Assembly (NCBI RefSeq): GCF_001423245.1
Contig: NZ_LMOH01000004.1
Location: 1 to 64,000 of the forward strand
DNA length: 64,000 bases
DNA from: Aureimonas sp. Leaf324
GTDB lineage: Bacteria; Pseudomonadota; Alphaproteobacteria; Rhizobiales; Rhizobiaceae
Direction of reading: 5' to 3'
Part shown: one piece after another, positions 1 through 7,850 of the stretch
How the letters are laid out: each line of letters begins with the position of its first letter
Position numbering within the stretch: the stretch's first letter is position 1
Translations under genes and position numbers: made by a program
The notes under the pieces: generated by a model
The model's input: the letters and a program-made list of their open reading frames with translations, nothing else
What the model was told of the DNA's origin: nothing
Database searches by the model: none

Positions 1-368
1 CCGCCTCAGCCGTCCAGTCCGTCCGCCCCGGCGCCACCGCCGTCGTCGATGAACGCCTTATAGGGGGACCCACCGCAGAAGGTCAACAGGGAAATGCCGA
101 CCAAAGGGAAAAAATTGGAAACGACAGCCCGAACAACGGCTTGCAACGTCGCTCAACCGTTAGACGGACGTCACCGTCGCGTCTTTTGAGGCTCCCCGCC
201 TTGTCGGATCGGCAGAAATCAATCCCCGTTCCGTCCCCTTCGAGGCGTTGTGTGCGCCTGCGGCGCCGGCTCTCTCCTGATACGAACCCGCCGGGAACCC
301 TCAGGCGCGAGGGTCGCCTGCGTCCCCACGGTTTTCCCGCGCCCCGCGATCGGCTATGAACCCGCGCC
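1..368. other. Left-edge intergenic stretch, no convincing gene
   Basis: I see no credible coding sequence here. Short open frames on both strands have arginine/serine-rich composition typical of high-GC noise and no good ribosome-binding site. The notable content is a leftward promoter at 57-86 preceded by an A/T-rich tract near 105-120. The right half presumably carries the promoter of the Fur-like gene, but I cannot pick out its elements. Confidence 0.6.
57..86 (-). promoter_or_regulatory. Strong sigma70-type, rRNA-like promoter reading off the left edge
   Basis: On the minus strand TTGACC (86-81) is followed after 18 bases by TATAAG (62-57). The next bases are a GC-rich GGCG discriminator, and transcription would start near position 50. 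A run of T residues (plus-strand positions 110-116) lies just upstream of the -35 box, where an UP element would sit. The combination of near-consensus hexamers, an UP-like tract and a GC-rich discriminator is typical of rRNA promoters. The product lies outside the window, so an rrn operon is an inference. Confidence 0.55.
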
Positions 369-815
369 ATGACGACGCCCCGCCCCGCCCCGCACGGCCA
401 ACCGATGCCGGACTACGAGACGCTGCTGCGCGAGGCGGGCGTGCGCATCACGCGGCCGCGTCGCACGATCATCGCGATCCTGCGCGAACATCCCGATCAC
501 CCCGATGCGCTCGAGATCTTCCGCCGCGCGTCCGCGGTCGATCCCTCGATCTCGCTCTCCACCGTCTATCGGACGATGCGGCTTCTGGAGGAGAAGGGAG
601 CGATCCACCGGCATGCCTTTGGCAACGGACCCTCGCGTTTCGAGCAGGCCGACGGCGCACACCACGACCACCTGATCGACGTCGACACCGGCGACGTGAT
701 CGAGTTCTCGTCGGACCGGATCGAGGCGCTGCAGGACGAGGTCGCGCGCGCTCTCGGCTACGAGATCGTCTTCCACCGGCTGGAGCTCTACGGGCGCAAG
801 CGTCGGCGGGACTAA
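369..815 (+). CDS. Fur-family metalloregulator (Mur/Fur type)
   Basis: A 148-aa protein with the Fur layout. It has an N-terminal winged-helix domain (residues about 14-90, with the recognition-helix pattern [16 protein letters not shown]) and a C-terminal metal-binding and dimerisation domain. The His-rich motif [16 protein letters not shown] follows and the protein ends in LELYGRK. It lacks the C-terminal cysteine pairs of classical zinc-structured Fur and the HxH haem motif typical of Irr. This resembles rhizobial Mur, which represses manganese and sometimes iron uptake genes when metal-bound. No strong ribosome-binding site marks the start, and ATG at 405 (MPDYE) is an alternative. It converges on the OsmC-like gene across a shared hairpin. 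Fur versus Mur cannot be settled from sequence. Confidence 0.85.
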   Translation: MTTPRPAPHGQPMPDYETLLREAGVRITRPRRTIIAILREHPDHPDALEIFRRASAVDPSISLSTVYRTMRLLEEKGAIHRHAFGNGPSRFEQADGAHHDHLIDVDTGDVIEFSSDRIEALQDEVARALGYEIVFHRLELYGRKRRRD

Positions 816-821
816 CGAGAA

Positions 822-848
822 AGGGCCCGCCTCGATGAAGCGGGCCCT
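822..848. terminator. Bidirectional hairpin terminator between fur-like gene and osmC
   Basis: Perfect 9-bp inverted repeat AGGGCCCGC / GCGGGCCCT with a 9-base loop, seven bases after the regulator stop and 11 bases beyond the stop of the convergent OsmC gene. There is no long T run, so termination strength is uncertain. Confidence 0.7.
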
Positions 849-859
849 CTCTATGATCG

Positions 860-1294
860 TCAGACCAGCTTGGCGTCGAGGCTGACCTCGATGGCGCCGA
901 GCGCCTTGGAGATCGGGCAGCCGGCCTTGGCCTTGTCTGCGAGCTCCTGGAACTTGGCGTCCTCGATGCCGGGAACGCGCGCTTCCAGCGTGATCTTCGA
1001 CGACTGCACCTCGAAACCGCCGTTCGCCTGCTCGACGGCGACGACGGCGCGCGCCTTCAGCTCGTCTGCCGGCGTGCCGTTCTCGGCGAGGAAGTGCGAC
1101 AGCTGCATGGCGAAGCAGCCCGCGTGGGCGGCCGCCAGGAGCTCTTCCGGGTTAGTGCCCGACTTGCCGCTTTCGTCCTCGAAGCGGGCCTTGAACGAGT
1201 AGCCGTGATTGTCGAGCGCGCCCGACTGCGTGGTCAGCGACCCGCGACCGTCGGCGAGCGCGCCGTTCCAGATGGCGGTGGCATGGCGTTTCAT
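860..1294 (-). CDS. osmC: OsmC-like organic hydroperoxide reductase
   Basis: A 144-aa cytoplasmic OsmC/Ohr-fold protein of usual length. The two redox cysteines are visible in AAAHAGCFAMQLSHFL and KAKAGCPISKALG. A conserved glutamate follows the GTNPEELLAA motif. Family members reduce organic hydroperoxides using thiols. The AHAGCFAM context and the MKRHATAIWNG start favour the OsmC branch rather than Ohr. A GAAGG ribosome-binding site precedes the ATG. The gene is divergent from xerC with about 190 bases between them that must hold both promoters. Confidence 0.88.
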   Translation of the reverse strand: MKRHATAIWNGALADGRGSLTTQSGALDNHGYSFKARFEDESGKSGTNPEELLAAAHAGCFAMQLSHFLAENGTPADELKARAVVAVEQANGGFEVQSSKITLEARVPGIEDAKFQELADKAKAGCPISKALGAIEVSLDAKLV

Positions 1295-1487
1295 GGGTCT
1301 GTCTTCCCTTCAAGGCTAAGCCCGCGCGAGGCGGACGGGTGGCTCGTGGCGTGTCCGGCGCCGGCACGGGAGCCGGGCCGCTGGTTGGCGAAATGGGGGA
1401 AGGTTCGGCTTCGTCCAGCCGCAACGATCCCTTTACCAGACCGCGTTCAGGTGGTTCCCTGCCGTCCGCCGCGCGAGATGCCGTCCC

Positions 1488-2447
1488 ATGTCCGAGCCCC
1501 TTCTGGTTTCCGCCACCGCCCCGCTCCTCGCGCTGAAGGCCGCCTGGCTCGATCGGCTCGGCGTCGAGCGGCATGCGGGCCGCCTGACGATCGACGCCTA
1601 CGAGCGGGACGTGCGCCAGTTCATCGGCTTTCTCGCGCGCTACCACGGTCGCCCGGCCGAGCCCGGCGACCTCGCCGCCCTCTCGGCGACCGACCTGCGC
1701 GCCTTCCTTGCCGAACGTCGCCGCGAGGGATTGGGCCCGCGCAGCCTCAACCGCATCCTCTCGGGCATCCGCTCCTTCGTGCGGCATCTGGAGCGCGAGG
1801 GTCTTGCCTCCTCGGCCGGTCCCTCCGCCATGCGCGCGCCCAAGCAGCCGAAGTCGCTGCCCCGGCCGCTGCCGGTCGCCGACGCGCTGGCGGTGACCGA
1901 GGAGGCGGGGGCCATGGCCTCGAGCCCGTGGATCGCCGCGCGCAACGTCGCGGTTCTCACCCTCCTCTACGGCTGCGGCCTGCGCATCTCCGAGGCGCTG
2001 GGGCTGGAGGGCGATGCGCTCGCCGACGAGACCGCGCGCTCGATGACGATCCTCGGCAAGGGGCGGAAAGAACGCCTCGTGCCGCTCCTGCCGGCCGTCC
2101 TCGAGGCGGTGGCGGCCTATCGCCGGCTCTGTCCCTTCGATCTCTCAGTCGGTACGCCGCTCTTCCGGGGCGCGCGCGGCGGGCCGCTGCGGCCGCAGAT
2201 CGTGCAGGCCGAGATGGCGCGGCTGCGCGGGCTTCTCGGGCTTCCCGCCTCGGCGACGCCGCATGCGCTGCGCCATTCCTTCGCGACCCATCTCCTCGCC
2301 AAGGGCGGTGACCTGCGCACCATCCAGGACCTCCTCGGCCACGCCTCCCTGTCCTCGACGCAGATCTACACCGCCGTCGACGGCGGGCGCCTCCTGCAGG
2401 CGTTCGAAACCGCGCATCCGCGCGCGCGGCGCGCCCGCGCGGGATAG
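1488..2447 (+). CDS. xerC: Tyrosine recombinase XerC
   Basis: A 319-aa site-specific recombinase. The SAM-like N-terminal core-binding domain spans about residues 15-110 and the catalytic domain about 130-310. The complete active-site set is visible: R166 (GCGLRISE), K191 (GKGRKERLVP), H259 and R262 (HALRHSFATH), H285 (LLGHASLSST) and the nucleophile Y294 (TQIYTAVD). With XerD it resolves chromosome dimers at dif during division. XerC is preferred over XerD from the overall sequence pattern and the location next to the suc/lpd block, as in other Hyphomicrobiales. The start has a weak GAG upstream. Confidence 0.88.
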   Translation: MSEPLLVSATAPLLALKAAWLDRLGVERHAGRLTIDAYERDVRQFIGFLARYHGRPAEPGDLAALSATDLRAFLAERRREGLGPRSLNRILSGIRSFVRHLEREGLASSAGPSAMRAPKQPKSLPRPLPVADALAVTEEAGAMASSPWIAARNVAVLTLLYGCGLRISEALGLEGDALADETARSMTILGKGRKERLVPLLPAVLEAVAAYRRLCPFDLSVGTPLFRGARGGPLRPQIVQAEMARLRGLLGLPASATPHALRHSFATHLLAKGGDLRTIQDLLGHASLSSTQIYTAVDGGRLLQAFETAHPRARRARAG

Positions 2448-2488
2448 GGACCGGTCCGCTCGCGGCAGGCCTTTCAGCATTTCGTCGG

Positions 2489-2514
2489 ACTCTTCGGTTA
2501 GTACTCTTCGGTTA
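2489..2514. repeat. Two tandem copies of ACTCTTCGGTTA
   Basis: The 12-mer ACTCTTCGGTTA occurs at 2489-2500 and again at 2503-2514, separated by GT, in the gap between xerC and the TraB-like gene. The second copy runs into TTAATTAGG, an A/T-rich patch in very GC-rich surroundings. It may be a repeated operator or promoter element for the downstream gene, or a slippage product. Confidence 0.5.
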
Positions 2515-2615
2515 ATTAGGGGATCGGTCGGTCGGGGGAGGCCGTGGAGGCCTGTCGCCGCCACGGCAGCCTTCGGCCGGCCGATCCGCCCCACGCACAC
2601 GGGAAGCGAAGTTCG

Positions 2616-3695
2616 ATGACGAAACGCCCGCCCCGCGGCCTCCTGCCGGCGATCCTGTCGGCGCTGCCGCACCTCTTCCCGCTCCTCCTGTGCATCGCGC
2701 TCCTGATGGCGGCCGCCGTGTCGGAAGCGGACGCGGCCGAACCCGAAGCGACGGCCCCGGCCTGCCGGGCGGGTCGCAGCCTGGTGCCTGATCTCGTCGC
2801 GAGCGGCGAGATGGCCGGGCCGGAGCGGGAAGCCGCCGCGATCGCGAACGGCGAGGGCCGCCTCTTCCGGATCGAGCGCGAGGGCCTCAAGCCCTCGTTC
2901 CTCTTCGGCACCATGCACCTGTCCGATCCGCGCATCGTCGATCTGCCGGACGCGGCGGACCGGGCGCTCGACGGGGCCGACGGCGTCGTGATCGAGACCA
3001 CCGACGTCCTCGACCCCGCACGGATGGGCGCGACGCTCCTGTCGCGCGCCGATCTCACCACTCTGCCCGCCGGGCAGACGCTGGCCGGCGTCGTCGGCGA
3101 GGACGGCATGGCCCGCATCGTCCCGGTTCTGGAAGCGCGCGGCACGCCGCCGGCGGCGATCGCCCGCCTCCAGCCCTGGTTCGTCGCAGCCGGCCTCCTG
3201 ATGACCGATTGCGAGACGCAGCGCGCGGCGCAGGGCGCGAAGGTGCTCGATGTGGCGATCGCCGAGCGGGCGGCGGCCGCGGCCAAGCCGCTCGACGGGC
3301 TCGAGACCGCCGCCGAGCAGCTCGAGGCGCTGGCCTCGATGCCTCTCGACCTCCAGGCCGACAATCTCGTCGCCAGCGTGGCGCTGGTCGACCGAATGCC
3401 CGATCTCTTCGAGACGATGATCGACATCTACCTGAAGGGGCAGATCGCGCTGATCGGTCCCGCCACGGAAAAGGCCCTGCCGTCCGGGACCGATGCGGCG
3501 ACCGCGGTCGCCGTGACCCAGGCCTTCGAGGATCGCGTCGTCCACCGCCGTAATGCGCTGATGGCCGAACGGCTGCAGCCGCTCCTGGCAAAGGGCGGCC
3601 GTTTCGTCGCAGTCGGTGCGCTGCATTTGCCCGGCGAAACCGGCCTCGTGGCGGCGCTGCGGCGCGCCGGATGGACCGTCGCGCGCGCCGACTGA
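2616..3695 (+). CDS. TraB/GumN family protein, exported
   Basis: A 359-aa protein with an N-terminal hydrophobic segment (about residues 10-38) and then a TraB/GumN domain. The two hallmark metal-site motifs are present: FLFGTMHLSDPRI near the start of the domain and AVGALHLPGETGLV near the C-terminus. Families with this fold include TraB peptide-pheromone shutdown proteins and Tiki-type metalloproteases. The bacterial GumN-like members have no settled substrate. ATG at 2616 is chosen because it has GGGAAG upstream and directly precedes the signal sequence. Longer in-frame starts lack this. Likely periplasmic or membrane-anchored. Confidence 0.8.
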   Translation: MTKRPPRGLLPAILSALPHLFPLLLCIALLMAAAVSEADAAEPEATAPACRAGRSLVPDLVASGEMAGPEREAAAIANGEGRLFRIEREGLKPSFLFGTMHLSDPRIVDLPDAADRALDGADGVVIETTDVLDPARMGATLLSRADLTTLPAGQTLAGVVGEDGMARIVPVLEARGTPPAAIARLQPWFVAAGLLMTDCETQRAAQGAKVLDVAIAERAAAAAKPLDGLETAAEQLEALASMPLDLQADNLVASVALVDRMPDLFETMIDIYLKGQIALIGPATEKALPSGTDAATAVAVTQAFEDRVVHRRNALMAERLQPLLAKGGRFVAVGALHLPGETGLVAALRRAGWTVARAD

Positions 3696-3813
3696 CCCGC
3701 GCGGTCGCCGAGCCGGAGGAACGGGGCTCCGGCCCCGACGTTCTCCCATGCCGATGGATGCGCGCCGGCCGGCCTGATCCGGCCGCGGCGTGCCCCGGTT
3801 CCGGAGATCCGCC

Positions 3814-4110
3814 ATGCGCCTTGCCCTGCCCCTCCTTGCCGTCCTCGCCCTGTCCGGCTGCACCGCGGTCGATGGTCCCGCCTTCGACGGGCGACCCGCC
3901 GTGGCGCCGACGCTCGGGCTCGCGCCCGCGTCCTACCGCCCGCCGGTGCGGCGCGGCTGCGACAACTACGCCGACCAGACGGCCCGCAACACCTACGAGA
4001 ACCTCGCGGACAACGAGGACGGCTTCGGCGCCAATGCGTTCGCGCGCACGCAGGCCGAGCGCGACGGGGCGCGGGCCTACCGCCGCTGCGTCGAAGGGCG
4101 CCGTTCCTGA
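3814..4110 (+). CDS. Small predicted lipoprotein of unknown function
   Basis: A 98-aa protein whose first 18 residues form a lipoprotein signal ending in LALSGC (lipobox). The mature part is hydrophilic, with two later cysteines (RRGCDNY and YRRCVEG) that could form a disulphide. I do not recognise a family. The ATG at 3814 follows GGAG at suitable spacing and starts exactly at the signal peptide. It lies 118 bases after the TraB-like gene on the same strand. Confidence 0.65.
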   Translation: MRLALPLLAVLALSGCTAVDGPAFDGRPAVAPTLGLAPASYRPPVRRGCDNYADQTARNTYENLADNEDGFGANAFARTQAERDGARAYRRCVEGRRS

Positions 4111-4183
4111 CGATTTCGAAAGGTGACAGCCGCGCGCGATGGGTTCACACTCCCGTCGTCAACCATCTCGGGAGGATGAACGG

Positions 4184-4423
4184 ATGTCGCGATACCGGAT
4201 CGAAACGGGACGGGTGGACGGGTCGGCCTGGGTGCCGGGGCCCTTCCACGACGCTCTCAATGCGGTGACCGACGAACAGGCCGTGGGCGCGGTGCGCGAG
4301 GTGCTGACGCGCTCAGGCTTTGCGGACGAATGGGGCGATCATGCCCGCGTCCTCGACGGCGACCGGCGCGAGGTGGCCCGCCTGCCCCTCGACCGCGGCT
4401 TCTGGGCCGGCGGGAACGCCTGA
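4184..4423 (+). CDS. Small hypothetical protein
   Basis: A 79-aa cytoplasmic-looking protein beginning MSRYRIETGR, acidic overall, with no signal or membrane segment and no recognised motif. A good GGGAGGA ribosome-binding site sits 8 bases before the ATG. A strong terminator hairpin follows the stop within 15 bases, so it looks like a genuine final gene of a short unit. Function unknown. Confidence 0.6.
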   Translation: MSRYRIETGRVDGSAWVPGPFHDALNAVTDEQAVGAVREVLTRSGFADEWGDHARVLDGDRREVARLPLDRGFWAGGNA

Positions 4424-4437
4424 GGCCTCGAGACGAA

Positions 4438-4470
4438 AAAGGGGCGGCGCACCGGATGCCCCGCCCCTTT
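4438..4470. terminator. Hairpin terminator between small gene and lpd
   Basis: Perfect inverted repeat AAAGGGGCGG / CCGCCCCTTT with a 13-base loop. Runs of A on one side and T on the other make it usable in both directions, serving the small plus-strand gene and the end of the minus-strand suc-lpd operon. Confidence 0.8.
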
Positions 4471-4492
4471 CATCATTTACGAAGCCCGTCGA

Positions 4493-5908
4493 TCAGACGT
4501 GGATCGGCTTGGCGAAGGCTGCGAAGGCCGCCTCGCGCACGGCTTCCGACAGGGTCGGATGGGCGTGGCAGGTGCGCGCCAGGTCCTCGGCGGAGCCGCC
4601 GAACTCCATCAGGACGGAAATCTCGGCGATCATGTCGCCGGCGCCGAAGCCGACGATGTGCCCGCCGAGCACCTTGTCGGTGCGCGCGTCCGTCAGCACC
4701 TTCACGAACCCGTCGGTGTGGAGCATGGCGCGGGCGCGCCCGTTCGCCATCACCGGGAACTTGCCGACCTTGTAGTCCAGCCCTTCCGCCTTCAGCTCCT
4801 CCTCGGTCTTGCCGACGGAGGCGATCTCGGGCGAGGTGTAGACCACCGACGGGATGACGCCGTAGTTCACGTGGCCCTTCTGGCCGGCGAGGATCTCGGC
4901 CAGCGCGATGCCTTCGTCCTCGGCCTTGTGCGCCAGCATCGGGCCCTTCACCACGTCGCCGATCGCATAGATGCCCGGCACGTTGGTCTGGTAGTGCGCG
5001 TCGATCTCGATGCGGCCGGCCTTGTCGCGCGCAACGCCCGCCTCGTCGAGGCCGAGCCCTTCGGTGAAGGGGCGGCGGCCGGTCGCGACCAGCACCACCT
5101 CGGCCTCCAGCGTCTCGGCGGCGCCGCCCTTGGCGGGCTCGAACGTCACCGAGGCACCCGATCCCGTCTTCTCCACCGCCGTCACCTTGGCGCCGAGCTT
5201 GAAGGTGAAGCCCTGCTTGACGAGGAGCTTCTGGAACTGGGCGGACACCTCGCCGTCCATCGGTCCGAGGATCTTGTCGAGATACTCGACCACGGTCACG
5301 CGCGCCCCGAGGCGCGACCAGACCGAGCCGAGCTCGAGCCCGATCACGCCGCCGCCGACGACCACCATCGAAGCGGGCACCTTGGCGAGCGCGATCGCAT
5401 GGTCGGAGGAGACGATCGTCTCGCCGTCGAAGGCGACGCCGACGCCCGGGATCCCTGCGACCTCCGAGCCCGTGGCGATGCAGATCGCCTTGGTCTGGAG
5501 CGTGCGCTTGGCGCCGTCCGGCCCGGTCACCTCGACCTCGCCCGCCTTGACGATGCGGCCCGTCCCTGTGACGCCCTCGATCTTGTTCTTGCGGAACAGG
5601 AAGGCGACGCCGTCGACATTGGCCTTCACCGTCTTGTCCTTGTGGCCGAGCATGGTCGGCAGGTCGAGCTCGGGACTCACCTTGATGCCGAGGTCGGCGA
5701 AGGAGTGGTTGGCTTCGGCGAACATCTCGGAGGCGTGGAGGAGCGCCTTCGAGGGGATGCAGCCGACGTTGAGGCAGGTCCCGCCGTAGGTCTGGCGCTT
5801 CTCCACCACGGCGACCTTCAGGCCGAGCTGCGCGGCCTTGATGGCGCCGACATAGCCGCCCGGGCCGGAGCCGATGACGACGAGATCGAAGGAGGTGGTG
5901 TCGGACAT
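4493..5908 (-). CDS. lpd: Dihydrolipoyl dehydrogenase (E3)
   Basis: A 471-aa flavoprotein disulphide reductase of normal length. It has the FAD-binding motif VVIGSGPGGYVGA at the N-terminus and the redox-active pair C45/C50 in GGTCLNVGCIPSK. The NAD-binding GGGVIGLE motif is in the middle and the His-containing CHAHPTLSEA motif, which forms the dimer-interface catalytic dyad, is near the end. It reoxidises lipoamide on the E2 of 2-oxoglutarate dehydrogenase. It is the last gene of the suc operon, with sucA and sucB a few genes upstream, so it is most likely the OGDH-dedicated E3. Confidence 0.95.
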   Translation of the reverse strand: MSDTTSFDLVVIGSGPGGYVGAIKAAQLGLKVAVVEKRQTYGGTCLNVGCIPSKALLHASEMFAEANHSFADLGIKVSPELDLPTMLGHKDKTVKANVDGVAFLFRKNKIEGVTGTGRIVKAGEVEVTGPDGAKRTLQTKAICIATGSEVAGIPGVGVAFDGETIVSSDHAIALAKVPASMVVVGGGVIGLELGSVWSRLGARVTVVEYLDKILGPMDGEVSAQFQKLLVKQGFTFKLGAKVTAVEKTGSGASVTFEPAKGGAAETLEAEVVLVATGRRPFTEGLGLDEAGVARDKAGRIEIDAHYQTNVPGIYAIGDVVKGPMLAHKAEDEGIALAEILAGQKGHVNYGVIPSVVYTSPEIASVGKTEEELKAEGLDYKVGKFPVMANGRARAMLHTDGFVKVLTDARTDKVLGGHIVGFGAGDMIAEISVLMEFGGSAEDLARTCHAHPTLSEAVREAAFAAFAKPIHV

Positions 5909-5932
5909 GGGTTGGTTCCGGTCGTTGAATGT

Positions 5933-6331
5933 CTAGAGGAAGCGGATCAGCATCAGGAGGAGGCCGAGCATCGAGAGGGCCCACACCAGGCTGCGCACGT
6001 AGGGCACGCCCTTGAGGTAGAGCGGCACGTAGACGATGCGGGCAGCGAACCAAAGCCCGGCGCCCCATGCGCCGATGCCACCGGTGCGGCCCGTGACGGC
6101 GAGGCCGAGGGCGAGCGCCACGAAGGCGGGGTAGGTTTCCTGGAAGTTGGCGAGGTTGCGCGTCGCGCGCCCGGCCATGGTGCCGAGCGGCTTCGCCTCG
6201 CCGTCGCGGGGGCCGGCGTTCCAGTCGCAGCCGCGCTCGCGCGTCACGAAGTGCCCCTGCAGCATGATCTGCACGACGAGGAGCACGACGGACCAGCCGA
6301 GAAGGGTGAGTTCGAGGGGAAGCGACGTCAT
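5933..6331 (-). CDS. MAPEG family membrane protein
   Basis: A 132-aa integral membrane protein with four predicted helices, beginning LPLELTLLGWSVVLLVVQ. It has the MAPEG-type stretch RATRNLANFQETYPAFVALAL and a short C-terminal helix. MAPEG proteins in eukaryotes handle eicosanoids and glutathione, but the role of these bacterial versions is not established. The ATG at 6331 has AAAGG upstream. It lies 24 bases before lpd on the same strand. Confidence 0.8.
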   Translation of the reverse strand: MTSLPLELTLLGWSVVLLVVQIMLQGHFVTRERGCDWNAGPRDGEAKPLGTMAGRATRNLANFQETYPAFVALALGLAVTGRTGGIGAWGAGLWFAARIVYVPLYLKGVPYVRSLVWALSMLGLLLMLIRFL

Positions 6332-6416
6332 AGGGACCGGACCTTTGCTGGGAGGCGCCTTGCGCCTCTTTCGCCCGATGACTTGGGACGCGCACGCGCG
6401 AAGGAAACGGGGCGGG

Positions 6417-6908
6417 TCATGGCGTGGCCCCCGTGTCGCAGCGCCCCGTCGCGGCATCGAAGCTCTCGTCGACGGCGGCGAGCCGGGCGCCCGAGATGCC
6501 CATCGGCTGGAACGGCGGCTGCCCCTGCGCCGCCGGCTGGACGAGCCGCAACTCGTAGCAGCCCGCATAGACGCGCGTTCCCAACGCGGTCTCGGCCTCG
6601 ACGACGGCGGGAAGGCGATAATAGGTCGAACCCGCCGCCCCCTCGCCCGTCGCGGTTCCGAGCTTCAACCGAACATGGCGCGTGTCGGCATAGCCCGCGG
6701 CGAACGTCTCGAAGGGCCGCGCGGCCTCCTCGCGAAAATACGACCAGGCGCGCAGGTATTCCTGCCGCTCGATCGCGTTGTAGAGCGATCCGACCACCGC
6801 CTCGGGCGTCGAGCGGTCGTCGCGATAGGCCGGCGGCTCGGCACGCGCGTCGTTGGCGGCAAGGCCGGCGAGCGCCAGCACCAGGGCCCGGACCCCGGTC
6901 CCCGTCAC
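6417..6908 (-). CDS. Exported protein of unknown function
   Basis: A 163-aa protein with a cleavable signal peptide (cleavage likely after DARA, about residue 23). The mature part contains a helical segment AVVGSLYNAIERQEYLRAWSYF, reminiscent of NTF2-like domains, and two cysteines. It starts with GTG and overlaps the SDR stop by four bases (GTGA), so it is translationally coupled to the SDR gene. Function not recognised. Periplasmic location is inferred from the signal. Confidence 0.65.
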   Translation of the reverse strand: MTGTGVRALVLALAGLAANDARAEPPAYRDDRSTPEAVVGSLYNAIERQEYLRAWSYFREEAARPFETFAAGYADTRHVRLKLGTATGEGAAGSTYYRLPAVVEAETALGTRVYAGCYELRLVQPAAQGQPPFQPMGISGARLAAVDESFDAATGRCDTGATP

Positions 6909-7663
6909 GGCAGGATCGCCCGCGCGCCGGACACGTCGAGGATCGCGCCGGTGGAATAGCTCGCCTCGTCGGACGCCAGCCAGAGGATCGCGCGCGCGAC
7001 CTCTTCGGCGCTGCCCGGCCGGCGCATCGGAAGGTCGGGCGTCATCCGCGCCACCCGGTCCGGCTGGCCGCCGGAGGCATGGATGTCGGTCTCGATGATG
7101 CCGGGACGCACTGCGCAGACGCGCACGCCCTCGGCCGCGACCTCCTTGGCGAGGCCGACCGTGAACGTGTCGATCGCACCCTTGGCGCTGGCATAGTCGA
7201 CGAACTGGCCGGGCGAGCCGAGCTTGGCGGCGGCCGACGAGAGATTGACGATCACGCCCCCCTCACCGCCCCGCGCGGTCGACATACGCCGCACCGCCTC
7301 GCGGGCGCAGAGGAACGAGCCGATCGTGTTGATGCGGAACATGCGCTCGAGCCGCGCGAGGTCCATGTCGGCCACCGCTGATGGCTGGTCGACGACCCCG
7401 GCATTGTTGACCAGCACCGCGAGCCGACCCATCCGGTCGGCGGCCTCGAAGATGCCGAGGATATCGGCTTCCGAGCCGACGTCGCCGCGCACCGTCTCGG
7501 CCTGCCCGCCGGCGGCGCGGATCTCGGCGGCGACGGCCTCGGCCGCCTCGGCGTTGGCGGCGTAGTTCACCAACACCGCGTAGCCGGCAGCACCGGCAAG
7601 ACGCGCGGTCGCCGCGCCGATCCCGCGCGAGCCACCGGTGACGATCATCACGCGGTCAGACAT
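6905..7663 (-). CDS. SDR family NAD(P)-dependent oxidoreductase
   Basis: A 252-aa classical short-chain dehydrogenase. It has the cofactor motif TGGSRGIG (residues 9-16), NNAG (86-89), catalytic Ser142/143, and Y157 and K161 in YASAK. The C-terminal region resembles glucose-1-dehydrogenase and 3-oxoacyl reductase types. The substrate is not predictable. ATG at 7663 has GGAG upstream. A longer in-frame reading upstream would translate the parS palindrome and is rejected. It sits between sucB and lpd, as a similar SDR does in other Hyphomicrobiales. Confidence 0.85.
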   Translation of the reverse strand: MSDRVMIVTGGSRGIGAATARLAGAAGYAVLVNYAANAEAAEAVAAEIRAAGGQAETVRGDVGSEADILGIFEAADRMGRLAVLVNNAGVVDQPSAVADMDLARLERMFRINTIGSFLCAREAVRRMSTARGGEGGVIVNLSSAAAKLGSPGQFVDYASAKGAIDTFTVGLAKEVAAEGVRVCAVRPGIIETDIHASGGQPDRVARMTPDLPMRRPGSAEEVARAILWLASDEASYSTGAILDVSGARAILP

Positions 7664-7745
7664 CGGGTGCTCCTGGCTCGAGTTGGCGTTCGGGACGGAG
7701 ATCGGGAAAGGGCGGGCCGGTTCACCGGAGGGCGGCTCGCCAGGC

Positions 7746-7761
7746 TGTTCCACGTGAAACA
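7746..7761. other. parS: parS site 1 (one mismatch)
   Basis: TGTTCCACGTGAAACA differs by one base from the perfect palindrome TGTTTCACGTGAAACA recognised by ParB. It lies in the gap between the SDR gene and sucB, about 54 kb from the proposed origin. Confidence 0.8.
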
Positions 7762-7850
7762 TCGGCGTCACGCCCTGTCGCCGGCAGGCCTCCGCCTCGG
7801 TCGAACCGGCGCCGCCCCTTTCCGGGGGCGATGCCGGGTGTTCTCGTGTC

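Noticed and set aside
141-359. Short plus-strand ORF before the Fur-like gene
   Set aside because: Arg/Pro/Ser-rich, no ribosome-binding site, and no resemblance to a folded protein.
4499-7381. Long plus-strand open frame opposite lpd, MAPEG and SDR genes
   Set aside because: Mirror of real minus-strand genes; no motif, start or ribosome-binding site of its own.
7664-7771. N-terminal extension of the SDR protein through the parS site
   Set aside because: The extension reads the palindrome as FHVEQ and is Pro/Ser-rich. The ATG at 7663 has its own GGAG and begins exactly at the Rossmann fold.
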